Positions 55,001 to 63,962 of a DNA stretch of 64,000 nt are shown here, piece by piece (within the stretch, counting starts at the first letter, position 1; each line of letters begins with the position of its first letter). The notes under the pieces were generated by a model that worked only from the letters and a program-made list of their open reading frames with translations, was not told the DNA's origin and did no database searches. The DNA lies in assembly GCF_032118995.1 (NCBI RefSeq), contig NC_092659.1, forward strand, positions 13,882,177 to 13,946,176, written 5' to 3'. Source of the stretch: Asterias amurensis (lineage: Eukaryota; Echinodermata; Asteroidea; Forcipulatida; Asteriidae). The translations under genes and the position numbers were made by a program.

Positions 55001-57151
55001 GCTCGTGAGTTGAACCAACGTACATATTAACCTTTGACCTCACATCATTTCACGTGGCCTTCATCGCGGTTCTGGAGATTTGTAGTTACATCCGACGTAT
55101 GTGTATAATTTACCTGTCATTATCCGTGCTTATCCTTGCGAATAAAGGACTGGTTACCAGTAGCCGGCTTTAGTGGGGGCGTTGTTCGTACTTGTGACAA
55201 ATGTCACCCAAAGGCAAGCTCCTTTAGTTTGTTTTGGACTTTGGGGTTCTGATTTAGGTCTGCACATACCTGTGTCACGTGGTAGGCAAGCCGTAAGTAT
55301 ACAAGCAGCACCAGCTAGTATGTGGAATAATACCAACGACGGTCGACGACCCCACCTAGAAAAAACCAGGCAAAATCATTATTTGCATAGTTGACCAACT
55401 ATTTTCGAGACTATTCAACTGCAAAATCTGTTTGTTTTTTCCAGTACATTTTTCCTCCCGATGCTGTATTTCGCTTGCAAACACAATTGTTGCTTATCTT
55501 TGTGAACTATTTTAAAGAATTTTTTATTTTCGTTTTTTTAAAGGCGCTGTACACATTTCGGTATTGCCAAAGACCATGGTATTCTCACTTGGGTATCCCG
55601 ACATATGCATAAAACCCCCAAATCTGTGACAATTTGGACTCAATTGGTCATCTATTGTTGCAAGAGAATAATTCAAGAAAAACACCCTTGTGGCACACAT
55701 TGTGAGCTTTCAGATGCTTAAAGACAGTGGACACTATTGGTAATCGTCAAAGACTAGCCTTCACAGTTGGTGTATCTCAACATAACAAACCTGTGAAAAT
55801 CGAACTTGCGAGATAATAATGAAAGAAAAAAACACCCTTGTCACACAAAGTTGTGTGCGTTTAGATGGTTGATTGCGAGACCTCAAGTTCTAAATCTGAG
55901 GTCTCGAAATCAAATCCGTGGAAAATTACTTCTTTCTCGAAAACTATGGCACTTCAGAGGGAGCGTTTCGCACAATGTTTTATACCACCAACCTCTCCCC
56001 ATTACTCGTCACAAAGAAAGGTTTTATGCTAATAATTATTTTGAGTAATTACCAATAGTGTCCACTGCCTTTAATTGATAAAAGGTTTCTGAGCTGAAGT
56101 CTTTTAACATTATTGAGTGAGAAATTACCTCTTTTTCAAAGCTACGTTACTTTAGGAAGCCAATTCTCACAATGTTTTATACTATCAACAGCTCACCATT
56201 GCTTGTTACCAAGTACGTTTTTATGCTAAGAACTAATTTGGATAATTACCAATAGTGTCTCGTGCCTTTTGAACCTTTTAGTTGTAATGATGTTTGACTT
56301 AAATTGCAAATCGACAGATTCTTAAAAAAACATAGTTACGGCGCTGTTTAAGGGACATGCGCAAAACAAATTTTAAACAAAATTGCGTGCGAACGATATT
56401 TTTTTGTTCGTTCTCATGATTTTTTTCCAAAATTTGTTTTTCACACAAAAGCTCCGTAGGCCTACATAATAAAATAGATGATGGTACAACTATGTCATAC
56501 GCAACTATGCCAAACGCAACTATGTGTACACGGCTTGTGTGTAGTGTGAAAATAAATTTAAAGCAGACGAAAACTCTGTAAAGCAATCAATAAACTTGTT
56601 TAGTTGAAATTTTCATTTCAGCCCCAACTATTTAGATGGTAAATACGAAATGGCATAACAAACAAACTAATGGTTTAGAATTATCAGAGAGTATTAATTA
56701 GTACTTTGGGCAAATTGTTTTTTGAGAATGTATAAAAATTTAGTGAAATGCAGAACACTATAGAACATAAGTTATTGGCCGTTTTCCAATCAACGGTTTT
56801 GGATTCAGTTTCAGGCTCCGTTCTCTCGCCTGTAGCCCTGAGCACGTAAACCACGCACATTAATGTCAAAAGAACCGCGGGGCCAAGCGAGCCTGAGCCG
56901 AATTTGGACCGAAGCCTTGGTTTCGAAAAGGGCCATAGTCACACAATATCAAAGTTAATGAAGTCAGTGTACCAGATATGCAAATGAGCCTTTGTACATT
57001 TGACCAATGAACGTACCACATCATCGTGAACATGGTGACGACATAACCTGGTATCTCCACAACGCTCAACAAAAAGAAGTTGAGATATTTGTCTCCTGCG
57101 AGGTTGGAACTGTACAATGACACGCCGTAGTACACCATACTGTTCACGAAC
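48844..57151 (-). CDS. SLC22-family transporter, gene B (last five exons)
   Basis: Minus-strand exons in transcription order: 57017-57151, 55270-55355, 54103-54223, 51345-51417, 48844-49089. Lengths (135, 86, 121, 73) equal those of gene A exons 5-8, and the last is 246 versus 249 nt. Splice sites are GT-AG in the same phases. The about 219 residues include FFLLSVVEIPGYVVTMFTMMW, WGRRPSLVLFHILAG, CLPRDT, SICGRVGSILAPFIIYL and LPETRNKPLPETMEDAE. The C-terminal tail differs (EDRDDCL versus SDWFNK), so it is a real paralogue. No exon resembling gene A exons 1-4 is seen between 57152 and 64000, so the gene either continues beyond the window or has lost its 5' half. The visible exons contain no stops or frameshifts. 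Confidence 0.88.
49274..49428. mobile_element. Inverted-repeat MITE (GTGCGTTCGATTAGCTTCC ends)
   Basis: Left GTGCGTTCGATTAGCTTCCC, right GGGAAGCTAATCGAACGCAC. Internal GACGTCAAAGCTATTCGAAC. A diverged relative lies at 36543-36765. Confidence 0.85.
49429..49898. other. Gene B last intron, no recognised feature
   Basis: A (CAGTAGAGGGCGCCCTG) block at 49707-49723 repeats one at 49132-49153, each containing TAGAGGGCGC. Otherwise nothing assigned. Confidence 0.4.
49899..50096. mobile_element. Inverted-repeat element (AGACTTGATTCAAGTCCC ends), copy 1
   Basis: TAGACTTGATTCAAGTCCC at left and GGGACTTGAGTCAAGTCTA at right. The termini are themselves near-palindromic. A second copy lies at 54661-54807. 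Confidence 0.75.
50325..50465. mobile_element. GGCAGCAGACTT inverted-repeat MITE, copy 3
   Basis: Left CTTTTGGGATGCTAGGTGGC (TAGGTGGCAG at 50333-50342), right TCTGCTGCCACCTAGTGTTC (complement core at 50439-50448). Both ends keep the core intact. Confidence 0.82.
50690..50790. repeat. Short inverted repeat around TATCTGTGTTTTGATTGGTC
   Basis: ATCTGTGTTTTGATTGGTCC at about 50702 is matched inverted by GGACCAATCAAAACACAGAT at 50759-50778. The rest of 50466-50905 is unassigned intron of gene B. Confidence 0.7.
50906..51315. mobile_element. ATAGAGTTAT...CTAGAGGGCGCAC MITE, copy 2, interrupted
   Basis: Left ATAGAGTTATATATAAGAAC with TAGAGGGCGC at 50926-50935. Right GCGCCCTCTA at 51286-51295 followed by GTTCTTATGTATAACTATAT. 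It contains the MITE at 50984-51116. The interior matches 41739-41980 (GCGGCCATTTTCTAAGTTG). Confidence 0.85.
50984..51116. mobile_element. GGCCGTGTCCGAATTGGCG inverted-repeat MITE (inside the previous)
   Basis: Ends GGCCGTGTCCGAATT and AATTCGGACACGGCC, flanked by TAT on both sides (50981-50983, 51117-51119), consistent with a 3-bp target duplication. Related pieces at 12380-12505, 46855-46985, 49195-49270 and 63812-63945. Confidence 0.82.
51345..51417 (-). CDS. SLC22 gene B exon (equivalent of gene A exon 8)
   Basis: 73 nt, minus-strand acceptor CGGCATTCAG, donor GTAAGT. Encodes (R)NIGFGIASICGRVGSILA then PFIIYL. Confidence 0.92.
51597..51775. repeat. Three-copy repeat of TGTCTGGTTTGAGGCAAATC block
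   Basis: The block with ATGTGCGCCCGCTATTGTTA and GCTAAATGGCAA appears at about 51604, 51680 and 51724, the middle one shortened. It overlaps intron sequence shared with gene A. Confidence 0.7.
51964..52423. mobile_element. Inverted-repeat element (GTTCAGACAGCGTACTAAGTT ends)
   Basis: Left GTTCAGACAGCGTACTAAG, right CTTTAGTACCGCGTCTGAAC. It has several internal AGTTAAACCCGATCCGGTT / AACCGGATGT repeats in both orientations. Confidence 0.75.
52688..53039 (-). mobile_element. TTAA MITE family A, copy 16
   Basis: TTAAAGACACTAGACACTATTTGG to CCAACAGTGTCCAGTGCC. The right TTAA (53036-53039) is shared with family C copy 2. Confidence 0.9.
53036..53618. mobile_element. TTAA MITE family C, copy 2 (complete)
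   Basis: TTAAAGTCACCTGGATATAG at the left, CCAGGTGACTTTAA at the right. It encloses the GACGTCAATCGAGGCAGAC palindrome (53192 and inverted at about 53420-53445). It defines the element's full length of about 580 bp. Confidence 0.85.
53619..54102. other. Gene B intron, no recognised feature
   Basis: GAACTGTCTTGCTACTGCGG (about 53753) and GAACTGTCCTGCTTAA (53815) hint at a short repeat. Nothing else. Confidence 0.35.
54103..54223 (-). CDS. SLC22 gene B exon (equivalent of gene A exon 7)
   Basis: 121 nt, minus-strand acceptor TTTCCGCAG, donor GTAAGA. Encodes GDGSGFAIPLIIPAMFGKFC and YGTEIFPTPV, collinear with gene A. Confidence 0.92.
54360..54590. mobile_element. Fold-back MITE (GGCCCAATTCATAGAGCTG ends)
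   Basis: Same family as 23430-23672: CTGCTAAGCATGAAAATGTG and AATTTCATGCTAAGCAAA in inverted arms, with ACCAACCAAATTTACA/TTTGGTTGGTAAT inside. Confidence 0.82.
54661..54807. mobile_element. Inverted-repeat element (AGACTTGATTCAAGTCCC ends), copy 2
   Basis: TAGACTTGATTCAAGTCCCG to GGGACTTGAGTCAAGTCTA. Immediately followed by CCGGTTCACACTTCAAGC, a piece of the GCGAATGCGAA-type element. Confidence 0.75.
55130..55269. other. Gene B intron block conserved with gene A
   Basis: The minus strand reads GTATGTGCAGACCT, CCAAAGTCCAAAACAAA and AACAACGCCCCCACT after the donor, matching gene A 15734-15830 (GTATGTACAGACCT, CAAGTCCAAACCAAA, AACAGCGCCCCCAAT) in order. Confidence 0.75.
55270..55355 (-). CDS. 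SLC22 gene B exon (equivalent of gene A exon 6)
   Basis: 86 nt, minus-strand acceptor TTTTTCTAG, donor GTATGT. Encodes WGRRPSLVLFHILAGAAC then ILTACLPRDT. Confidence 0.92.
55538..56271 (-). mobile_element. TTAA MITE family A, copy 17, split by copy 18
   Basis: Left part 55538-55717 (AGGCGCTGTACACATTTCGG to TTTCAGATGC), right part 56075-56271 (TTGATAAAAGG to CCAATAGTGTCTCGTGCC). A younger family A element sits at a TTAA in its middle. Confidence 0.85.
55718..56074 (-). mobile_element. TTAA MITE family A, copy 18 (nested in copy 17)
   Basis: Complete, TTAAAGACAGTGGACACTATTGG to CCAATAGTGTCCACTGCC, TTAA on both sides. Confidence 0.9.
56272..57016. other. Gene B intron, no recognised repeat
   Basis: 56940-57016 is conserved with gene A intron 5 (minus strand GTACGTTCATTGGTC, GGCTCATTTGCAT, TCTGGTACAC). 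The rest is unassigned. Confidence 0.55.
57017..57151 (-). CDS. SLC22 gene B exon (equivalent of gene A exon 5)
   Basis: 135 nt, minus-strand acceptor TTATGTTACAG, donor GTACGT. Encodes FVNSMVYYGVSLYSSNLAG and FFLLSVVEIPGYVVTMFTMMW. This is the most 5' gene B exon in the window. Confidence 0.92.
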
Positions 57152-57291
57152 CTGTAACATAAGGAAACAACTGACATTAGTTATAAAATAATATCAAACA
57201 ATAATTGTATCAAGTTTCATCTGCAAATATTTGGCTCGCCGACAAAAATATAAATAAATGCCCACTGTCCAACCGTATAAATGACAACAAT

Positions 57292-57480
57292 TTAAAGCCA
57301 TTGGACACTTTCGGTAAACATTGTGTTGTCCAAGGCCCACACTTCGTGTATCACCAATTATATATAAAATAACAAACCTGTGAGAATTTAGGCTCAATCG
57401 GTCATCGGAGTCGGGAGAAAATAACGGGAAAACCCACCCTTGTTTCCGCACGTTTCGCCGTGTCATGATATAAGTTTACT
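57292..57480 (-). mobile_element. TTAA MITE family A, copy 19 (fragment)
   Basis: TTAAAGCCATTGGACACTTTCGG and about 180 bp of diverged family A sequence. The right half is unrecognisable. Confidence 0.65.
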
Positions 57481-58077
57481 ATAAATCCGTAATTCTCGTT
57501 GTCGAGAATTGATAATTGTTTTAATGTTTTCTCAAAAAGTAAAGCATTTCATGGAATAATATTTCAAGAGAAGTCTTTTACCATTACCTTCTGTAAACCC
57601 TGTAAGTTATTTGTAAATCTGTGAATTTTTTTTTCTGTTCCAAAAGTGTATCATAAGTTGCTATACCCATAAAACACATCTGAGCAAATCATAGACTCGC
57701 CTTTCCAATAACCTTAGAGATGTCAGTGATCCGACCCTTTCCCCATCTCATCTAGATGTTTGTGTGTGGAGGTGGTGGTAGTGGGGGGGGGGGGGTGGGG
57801 GGGGGGGGGTACGTGGTAAGAACATTAATACATTTTGAGAAACATTTCTCTTCGAAGTACATGGTCATGGAAAAATCTATTCTTTTTATCCCCAAAATAA
57901 GAATATAAGAGGCGTTACCACGGTAACGCTTCTCGGATAGTGTATTCTTGTATGGATTCTTTTTCCATGCGTCGCTTCAGAGTCTCGGCGATATTTAAAC
58001 ACGGGCTAATTGTATATTACACGTATATGTGACTGAAAAAATCGAACGGTTCCACAAACCAAAGGTTTGCACTCAAG
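57481..58077. other. No recognised gene; G-run
   Basis: A G-rich homopolymer stretch lies at 57779-57811. I looked here for gene B exons 1-4 and found none. Confidence 0.4.
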
Positions 58078-58441
58078 GGAAGGTACAGTATTGGTAATTG
58101 TCAAAGACCAGTGTTCTCACTTGGTGTATCTCAACATATGCATAAAATAACAAACCTGTGGAAATTTGAGCTCAGTTGGTCGTCGGAGTTGAGCGAAAAT
58201 GATGCAAGAAAAAAACACCCTTGTTGGACGAATGTGTGTGCTTTCAGATAGGAATAAAATACTTCTAGCTAGAAGTCTTTTATTATTTTAGTGAGAAATT
58301 ACCTCTACTTCAAAATCTATGCTACTTCAGAGAGAGCCGTTTCTGACAATGTTTTATACTAACAACAGCTCTCAAATGCTCGTTACCAAGTCAGTTTTTA
58401 GGTTAATATTTGTTTTGAGTAATTACCAAACGTGTACCTTC
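58078..58441 (-). mobile_element. TTAA MITE family A variant, copy 20
   Basis: Subfamily of copy 2: AGGGAAGGTACAGTATTGG to CCAAACGTGTACCTTC. Contains ACTTCTAGCTAGAAGTC as its central palindrome. Confidence 0.83.
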
Positions 58442-58884
58442 AATTCAATTATTTTATTTCTCCACAATGCATTGAAACACTACGGAAGCTGACAGTGATC
58501 ACACAAGCTTCCATATTTCCAAGTTAAACTATCGTATAATTGAAAGACGAGCAAAACAAATTTGCTGTGGGAGTATATAAATAGGAGAATAGTAAATAAA
58601 AGGCAATGGGAACCACTGTAGCAAAACTGCTTATAGTCTGGAGTAAAGATATCTGTGGCAATTTGCTTATCCCAATATGACACTTACTGTGTAATATGCA
58701 AAAACAAGTTGATGCTCCGATTTCTCGATCCTATAGAGTAGTGCGTAGTGTTAGCATCTGAAACTGTCAAAATACTTTCATGGACTTTCTTTTGGAGGTG
58801 TTAGGCGCTATAGAAATGCAGTTGTTATTGTTGACACTAAAGAAAATGGGAAACATATCAAAGCCTCTAGCTCACCGGGCAATC
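58442..58884. other. No recognised feature except SINE-like tail
   Basis: GGCGCTATAGAAATGCAGTT near 58806 resembles a SINE 3' end. No head is present. Confidence 0.4.
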
Positions 58885-59470
58885 TTGGGGGTCCAGTGGT
58901 AAGACACCGCTCTAGAAGGGCTAAGGTCGTAGGTTCGAATCCCACTCAAGCATAGCCTGTGTTTGTTGTTCTTAAAGGCAGTGGACACTATTGGTAATTA
59001 CTCAAAATAATTATTGGCATAAAACCTTTCTTGGTGACGAGTTATGGGGAGAGGTTGATGGTATAAAACATTGTGAGAAATGGCTCCCTCTGAAGTGCCA
59101 TAGTTTTAGAGAAAGACGTAATTTTCCACGAATTTGATTTCGAGACCTCAGATTTAGAACTTGAGGTCTCGAAATCAACCATCTAAACGCACACAACTTC
59201 GTGTGACAAGGGTGTTTTTTTCTTTCATTATTATCTCGCAAGTTCGACGACTGATTGAGCTAAATTTTTCACAGGTTTGTTATTTTATGCTTATGTTGAG
59301 ATACACCAACTGTGAAGGCTAGTCTTTGACAATTACCAATAGTGTCCACTGCCTTTAAAGGACTCGGGAAAGTACCGAGTATACAGTGTTAACACACATT
59401 GATGTAATAGGTAAAAATAACACAATAAATATTCATTATACCCGATGGAAATTTAACATCTATTATTATC
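58885..59470 (+). mobile_element. tRNA-like composite repeat, split by family A copy 21
   Basis: The tRNA-like part GGGGGTCCAGTGGTAAGAC to GGTTCGAATCCCACTC lies at 58890-58950. After the insertion AGGACTCGGGAAAGTACCGA continues into the ACACATTGATG / CATTATACCCGATGGAAA block, the inverse of the 29232-29320 block. The insertion-free arrangement is visible at 29230-29577. Confidence 0.72.
58972..59358 (+). mobile_element. TTAA MITE family A, copy 21 (complete)
   Basis: TTAAAGGCAGTGGACACTATTGG to CCAATAGTGTCCACTGCC, TTAA on both sides. One of the best-preserved copies. Confidence 0.92.
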
Positions 59471-60723
59471 ATCATAAACTTGATCAGCTGTTACTTGTTT
59501 AATAACTCTTCCCATGATCACTGCAGCTGCCTGCCAGAAATGCTCTGAAATGTAGATGGTCGTTCTTTTTGTAAACACATGTTAAATAAACGGCACTGAC
59601 AGCTCAAAACGAACTTGTTGTTCTATTTATAAGCATTTCGAAGATGTTGTTATTTTAAAAGTACATTTTGAAGAAAATAACAAATATATATTTATGCCTA
59701 TACCAGTTGAACATTCCTACTCTTTTTGAAGACTTTCCAGCAACGATATGAAACCATTCAACGGCACTGGTTGAGTATGGGTGGAGCAGTGCACAAAATG
59801 GTTGTCGTTTATATGTGAAAGGTGCAATCATACCTTATCGGATTGCCAACTGACATCGTAGTGTATCATAGTTTACCATATTGGATGGTATTGAATGGTC
59901 AGATAGTAAGAGGGTTAATCATGTCAAGATAATTTGTAGCTGTCCAATGATTAGAGAAGTGTACCGGAAAATCTCAGTTTGGGATTTTCAAAAAGTTTTC
60001 CGGTCACACATTTTTGTTTGCATTGCGCAGTCTGCTCACCCAACTGCTGGCATGATAAAAATAACTCAATATCATCATGGTCAAATATGGATATAATATA
60101 AGCACACAAGAAGTCAACTAGAAAGGTCTGAGCGAGTTTCAATACATGTAATCATCCATCAGTAATGGAAACTGACAGATTCGAGACAGTAATGAGATTA
60201 AACTTCACAACTATTTAAGCTTAGCACGCTCAGGTATATCTCCACGCTACCAGACCATTCAAGCCCACACGACCGGTAAATCGATAGAATAAGCTGCCCT
60301 CGGCACAATCAATGGTTTGGTCGACTTTTTTGGAGTTCTTTTACCACACACATCGCAAAAAATGCACACGGGTGAAAAGTCTCTTTTGGGGGGTTTAGGC
60401 TATCCGGAGTGGATGCTGTACTTTTTATCAGTTTCACGGCACGGATTTGTAACTTGCTAAACCTATACATCATTATATAGCAGCAAGAAAACAATTGTTG
60501 CATCACGCCCAGACTAAACGAAAACACTTTTTAAAAAACACGGTTGTTTTTCCCAGTCAAATCTATCTGTGTTCAGCGAATGAACAGCCGGTCACAGTGG
60601 GGCCTACTTATGGATGTAATTAAAGAAAATCTATTGACTCGCATTCGACAAACATTTAGATTGTTTGAGACAGTGATATCTTACCCTGCATTGTCACACA
60701 AAGTATATTTGGATACATTTTGA
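59471..60723. other. No recognised gene
   Basis: One stray unit of the 113-bp minisatellite at 59878-59925 (GGTATTGAATGGTCAGATAG). The remainder has short frames only and no repeat boundaries. Confidence 0.4.
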
Positions 60724-60724
60724 T

Positions 60725-61796
60725 GAAGGCAGTGGACACTATTGATAGTTACCCAAAATAATTGTAAGCATACAACTTACTTGGTAACTAGCCTTGCTCA
60801 AGGCAGTCACATTATTCGCTCCGAAAAGACGCCGCTGTAAACCCACCCGTATACCCTGTTCGTGGTGTGTGCGATCACACCGCATGACCCACCCGTATAC
60901 ACACTGTCAGATCGCACGAATACTGTTCACACAAGTCATCGCACTCGTACCACTAACCGCATGCGGAGGCCGTCAGGCCGACAGCCTTGTCGGGTCTGTA
61001 TCTTCCGGGTTTAATGTGTTGTATTGAAAAAATTCCACTAGTGGAAAAAATTGGGGGGGGGGGGCTCTCGGATATGCTAGTATGCAGCTCATGAATATGT
61101 ATATCGTTCGTCAGACCTATCAGACAACACAGGATGTGAGGCAAATGAATTATTCATTTTGACGTCCAATCACGCACGCCTATCATGCTCGCTGAGCGTC
61201 CGTGGTGGTGGTGTGTGATGATGTACGTAGACATGTCTCGTCTTTCACGGGCATTATGGTAATGAGCTGACCGTGGGAACTCTTCGCTTATTATAGTAAT
61301 GAGGTCAGTAGCTTCAACACAGACCCTACAAGGCTGTCGGCCTGACGGCCTCCGCATGCGGATAGTGTACGGGGGCACCGTGTCGTGCGATGTTACGCAG
61401 AGTGAATACGGGTGGGTTTTATACAACGGCGGTCTTTTTTCGGAGTGAATAATTCGACTGCCTTGAGCAAGGCTACTTGGTACCAAGCAATGAAGAGCTG
61501 TTAATAGTATAAAGCATTGTGAGAAACGGCTCCCTCTGAAGTAACGTAGTTTTTGAGAACGGAAGTAATTTTCCACGAATGTGATTTCGAGGAATTAGAT
61601 TTTGAGGTCCCGAAATCAAGCATCTGAAAGAACACAACTTGTGTGACATGGGTGTTTCTTTCTTGCATTTATCTTTGCAACTTGTACGACCAATTGAGCT
61701 CAAATTTTCACAGGTTTGTTATTTTATGCATATGTTGAGATACACCAAGTAACAAGACTGGTCTTTGACAACTACCAATAGTTTCCAGTGTCTTAC
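60725..61796 (+). mobile_element. TTAA MITE family A, copy 22, split by an inverted-repeat element
   Basis: Left 60725-60789 (AAGGCAGTGGACACTATTGA to ACTTGGTAACT), right 61475-61796 (ACTTGGTACCAAGC to CCAATAGTTTCCAGTG). The terminal TTAAs have decayed. Confidence 0.83.
60790..61474. mobile_element. Inverted-repeat element (AGCCTTGCTCAAGGCAGTC ends)
   Basis: Arms: AGCCTTGCTCAAGGCAGTC, TTATTCGCTCCGAAAAGAC and ACCCACCCGTAT on the left, all inverted on the right. A second inner pair is GAGGCCGTCAGGCCGACAGC at about 60966 and 61329. ACTTGGTA is duplicated at 60779-60786 and 61475-61482, consistent with an 8-bp (or slightly longer) target site. The 140-residue frame across its right arm is not conserved coding. 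Confidence 0.82.
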
Positions 61797-63811
61797 AAGG
61801 GAACGTATACCTTTGGTTTTTTGTACCGTTCAAATATTGTTCAATACAAAATGGTAGATATACTAGGCCCATTACAATAAAACTACGAATTTCAGTCCAA
61901 AAGGCGGTAGCGTTTTTGAGATATCGCCCAACAAACCGGAGCGATTTATTTTACGAGAGGAATACTAATCCGTAATTGGAGTACACTATATGAGAAACAT
62001 TTCTGACAGTAACCCTTCTCAACTTTAAGGTTGCGGTACAAAAACTTCTGGTTTTCCAGGTCCACATACAACAGGTTCAAATCTAACTACGATTTTTGAT
62101 TTATCACCTTTTGGGGGTTTTATATAGCAACTCTTCTTAAAAATGTTTGTAATGTTGAAATTATGCTGTTTTTGTTTCCATAAAACATTTTGGAAGAATA
62201 AAGTAAACATCGGGTGCACAAACTAAGCCAAAAAGAGGAAGGGATAGATTTGACCAATTGTTAAATGTTAGCATAGACTAATTAGATTGATTTGTAAAAT
62301 CTACACAGCATGTTTTTCACGATTTGGAGGAGAAAATGGTAAAACTTTGTTGCTTAAAAATCCTGTTTCGACAGCAATTTTCAGACCAAATGACAATTTC
62401 AAGCTGTTGATATGAAACATCATCCAAAATTTATATTAAAAAATGCAGTTAAATGTGAACCTGTTATTCCTTCAAAGTGAAATGATTCTCGAAATGAACT
62501 TTAAGAGCGATTACACCAGACGTGTATCAGGAACGCTGCAGAATTTGCAAATAAAACAGTTGCTGGCAGTGTTATCCACCACATAACATAAACTGACAAA
62601 CCTGTTGAAGTTTGAGATCTATCGGCCGTCTGGGTCATGAGAAAATAGTGAAAAACCCAGACACATTTTGCATGAAAATCAATGCAAACAAAACATGATT
62701 TTCTGGTTAGGGTTGTTCAAAACTTTCGCGGCTCAATTGAAAGGTAGTGAGGTGCAGGGACCATGTTCAACACATAATGTATAATTGGAAAGTATTGCCG
62801 ATGAGCCTTTTGTAAAAAAAACACATGAAAATCACGTTTATTCTGTATGATTGAGTTAGTAGCTGATACTCTTGACATTTCATAAATATCCTTTGCACAA
62901 CTCAACGGAAACCGCAGCCTTGCGAAATGATTGCCTGTTGTTGTCTCATTTCGTGTTTAGTACACATGGATGTTAAATCAAGTTCCATGAACTCTCACCA
63001 ATAGTTATGTAGCTCTTTGATCATCAAACTTGAAGAAAAAAAAACATCGCAAACAAAAAATGGTAGATCGTGAAAAATACAGTTCGGGTTAACAAACACA
63101 ACATAGAGTACATTAGCCCCAGCACAGACGGCCCAACATATTACTGGGAATGCAGATTTCTTTTTTTTTATTAGGAAGGACTCTGCAACTATCAACGAAG
63201 CGAAACAAATTCATGCAAGCCTATTACCCAGTTTATCCACAACCAGTCAGGTGAACGAATAAAAAAAAAAACATCAAAGAAATCCGAATTCCATTGGTTT
63301 GTCTGGTTCTTATTTATTTATTTATTTTGTGGGCAGCCTTTCTATACCTCTGTATAATCCCCTACTTATTATTGCATCATGGATTGCACAGATCAGGAAA
63401 AAATAACCAAACAACAACAACAACCGCGATTTTATTTATCACACCTAGTATTTAAAAGAATTCTATGAAGTTTTAAAAGATTGCAATCAGTCCTGGGCAT
63501 TGACGCCATCATTCAGCCGCCATCTTAGAATTAAAAAGATTACGGTAGAATGGAAACGCATTGTTTACTTGCTGCGTACTACAGATTAATAGTCCCTTGT
63601 GTTTATTTATCGGCACTGGTGAAGACAAGTGTTGGTTCGACAGAACCAGTGGTTTCATTTGATACAATGATTTCATTGGATAAACGTGCAGTGACGTAAG
63701 CTGTCCATGTGTTTTGATTGGCTAGTAGTAGCTTGCAAGATTTGCCAATGAATAACCCTTTTTGCACCCTTATAAAACGACGTCATATTGAAGCCACTAT
63801 ACAGAGACTTG
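61797..63811. other. No recognised gene; diverged dispersed elements
   Basis: 61797-62030 resembles 39690-39980. 62500-62670 (AAACCTGTTGAAGTTTGAG, ATCGGCCGTCTGGGTCATGA) looks like a very diverged family A relative. The remaining AT-rich sequence shows nothing, and no SLC22 exon is detected. Confidence 0.4.
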
Positions 63812-63945
63812 GCCCGTGTCCCAATTAGCGGCTACAGCTACGGCTACGGCTAGATTTCCGCGACCATGCGTTGAGGTATAGTACGTCCTTAGCAACACCC
63901 TTAGCAACAGCCGTAACCATATCCGTAGCCGCCAATTCGAGTTTA
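63812..63945. mobile_element. GGCCGTGTCC-family MITE, diverged copy
   Basis: GGCCCGTGTCCCAATTAGCG at left, GTAGCCGCCAATTCGAG at right, GCTACGGCTACGGCTAG and CCGTAACCATATCCGTAGCC inside. Confidence 0.7.
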
Positions 63946-63962
63946 GCTGATAATCAACCCAG

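Noticed and set aside
61154-61576. 140-residue minus-strand frame
   Set aside because: Spans an inverted-repeat element arm and a family A MITE. Composite by chance.
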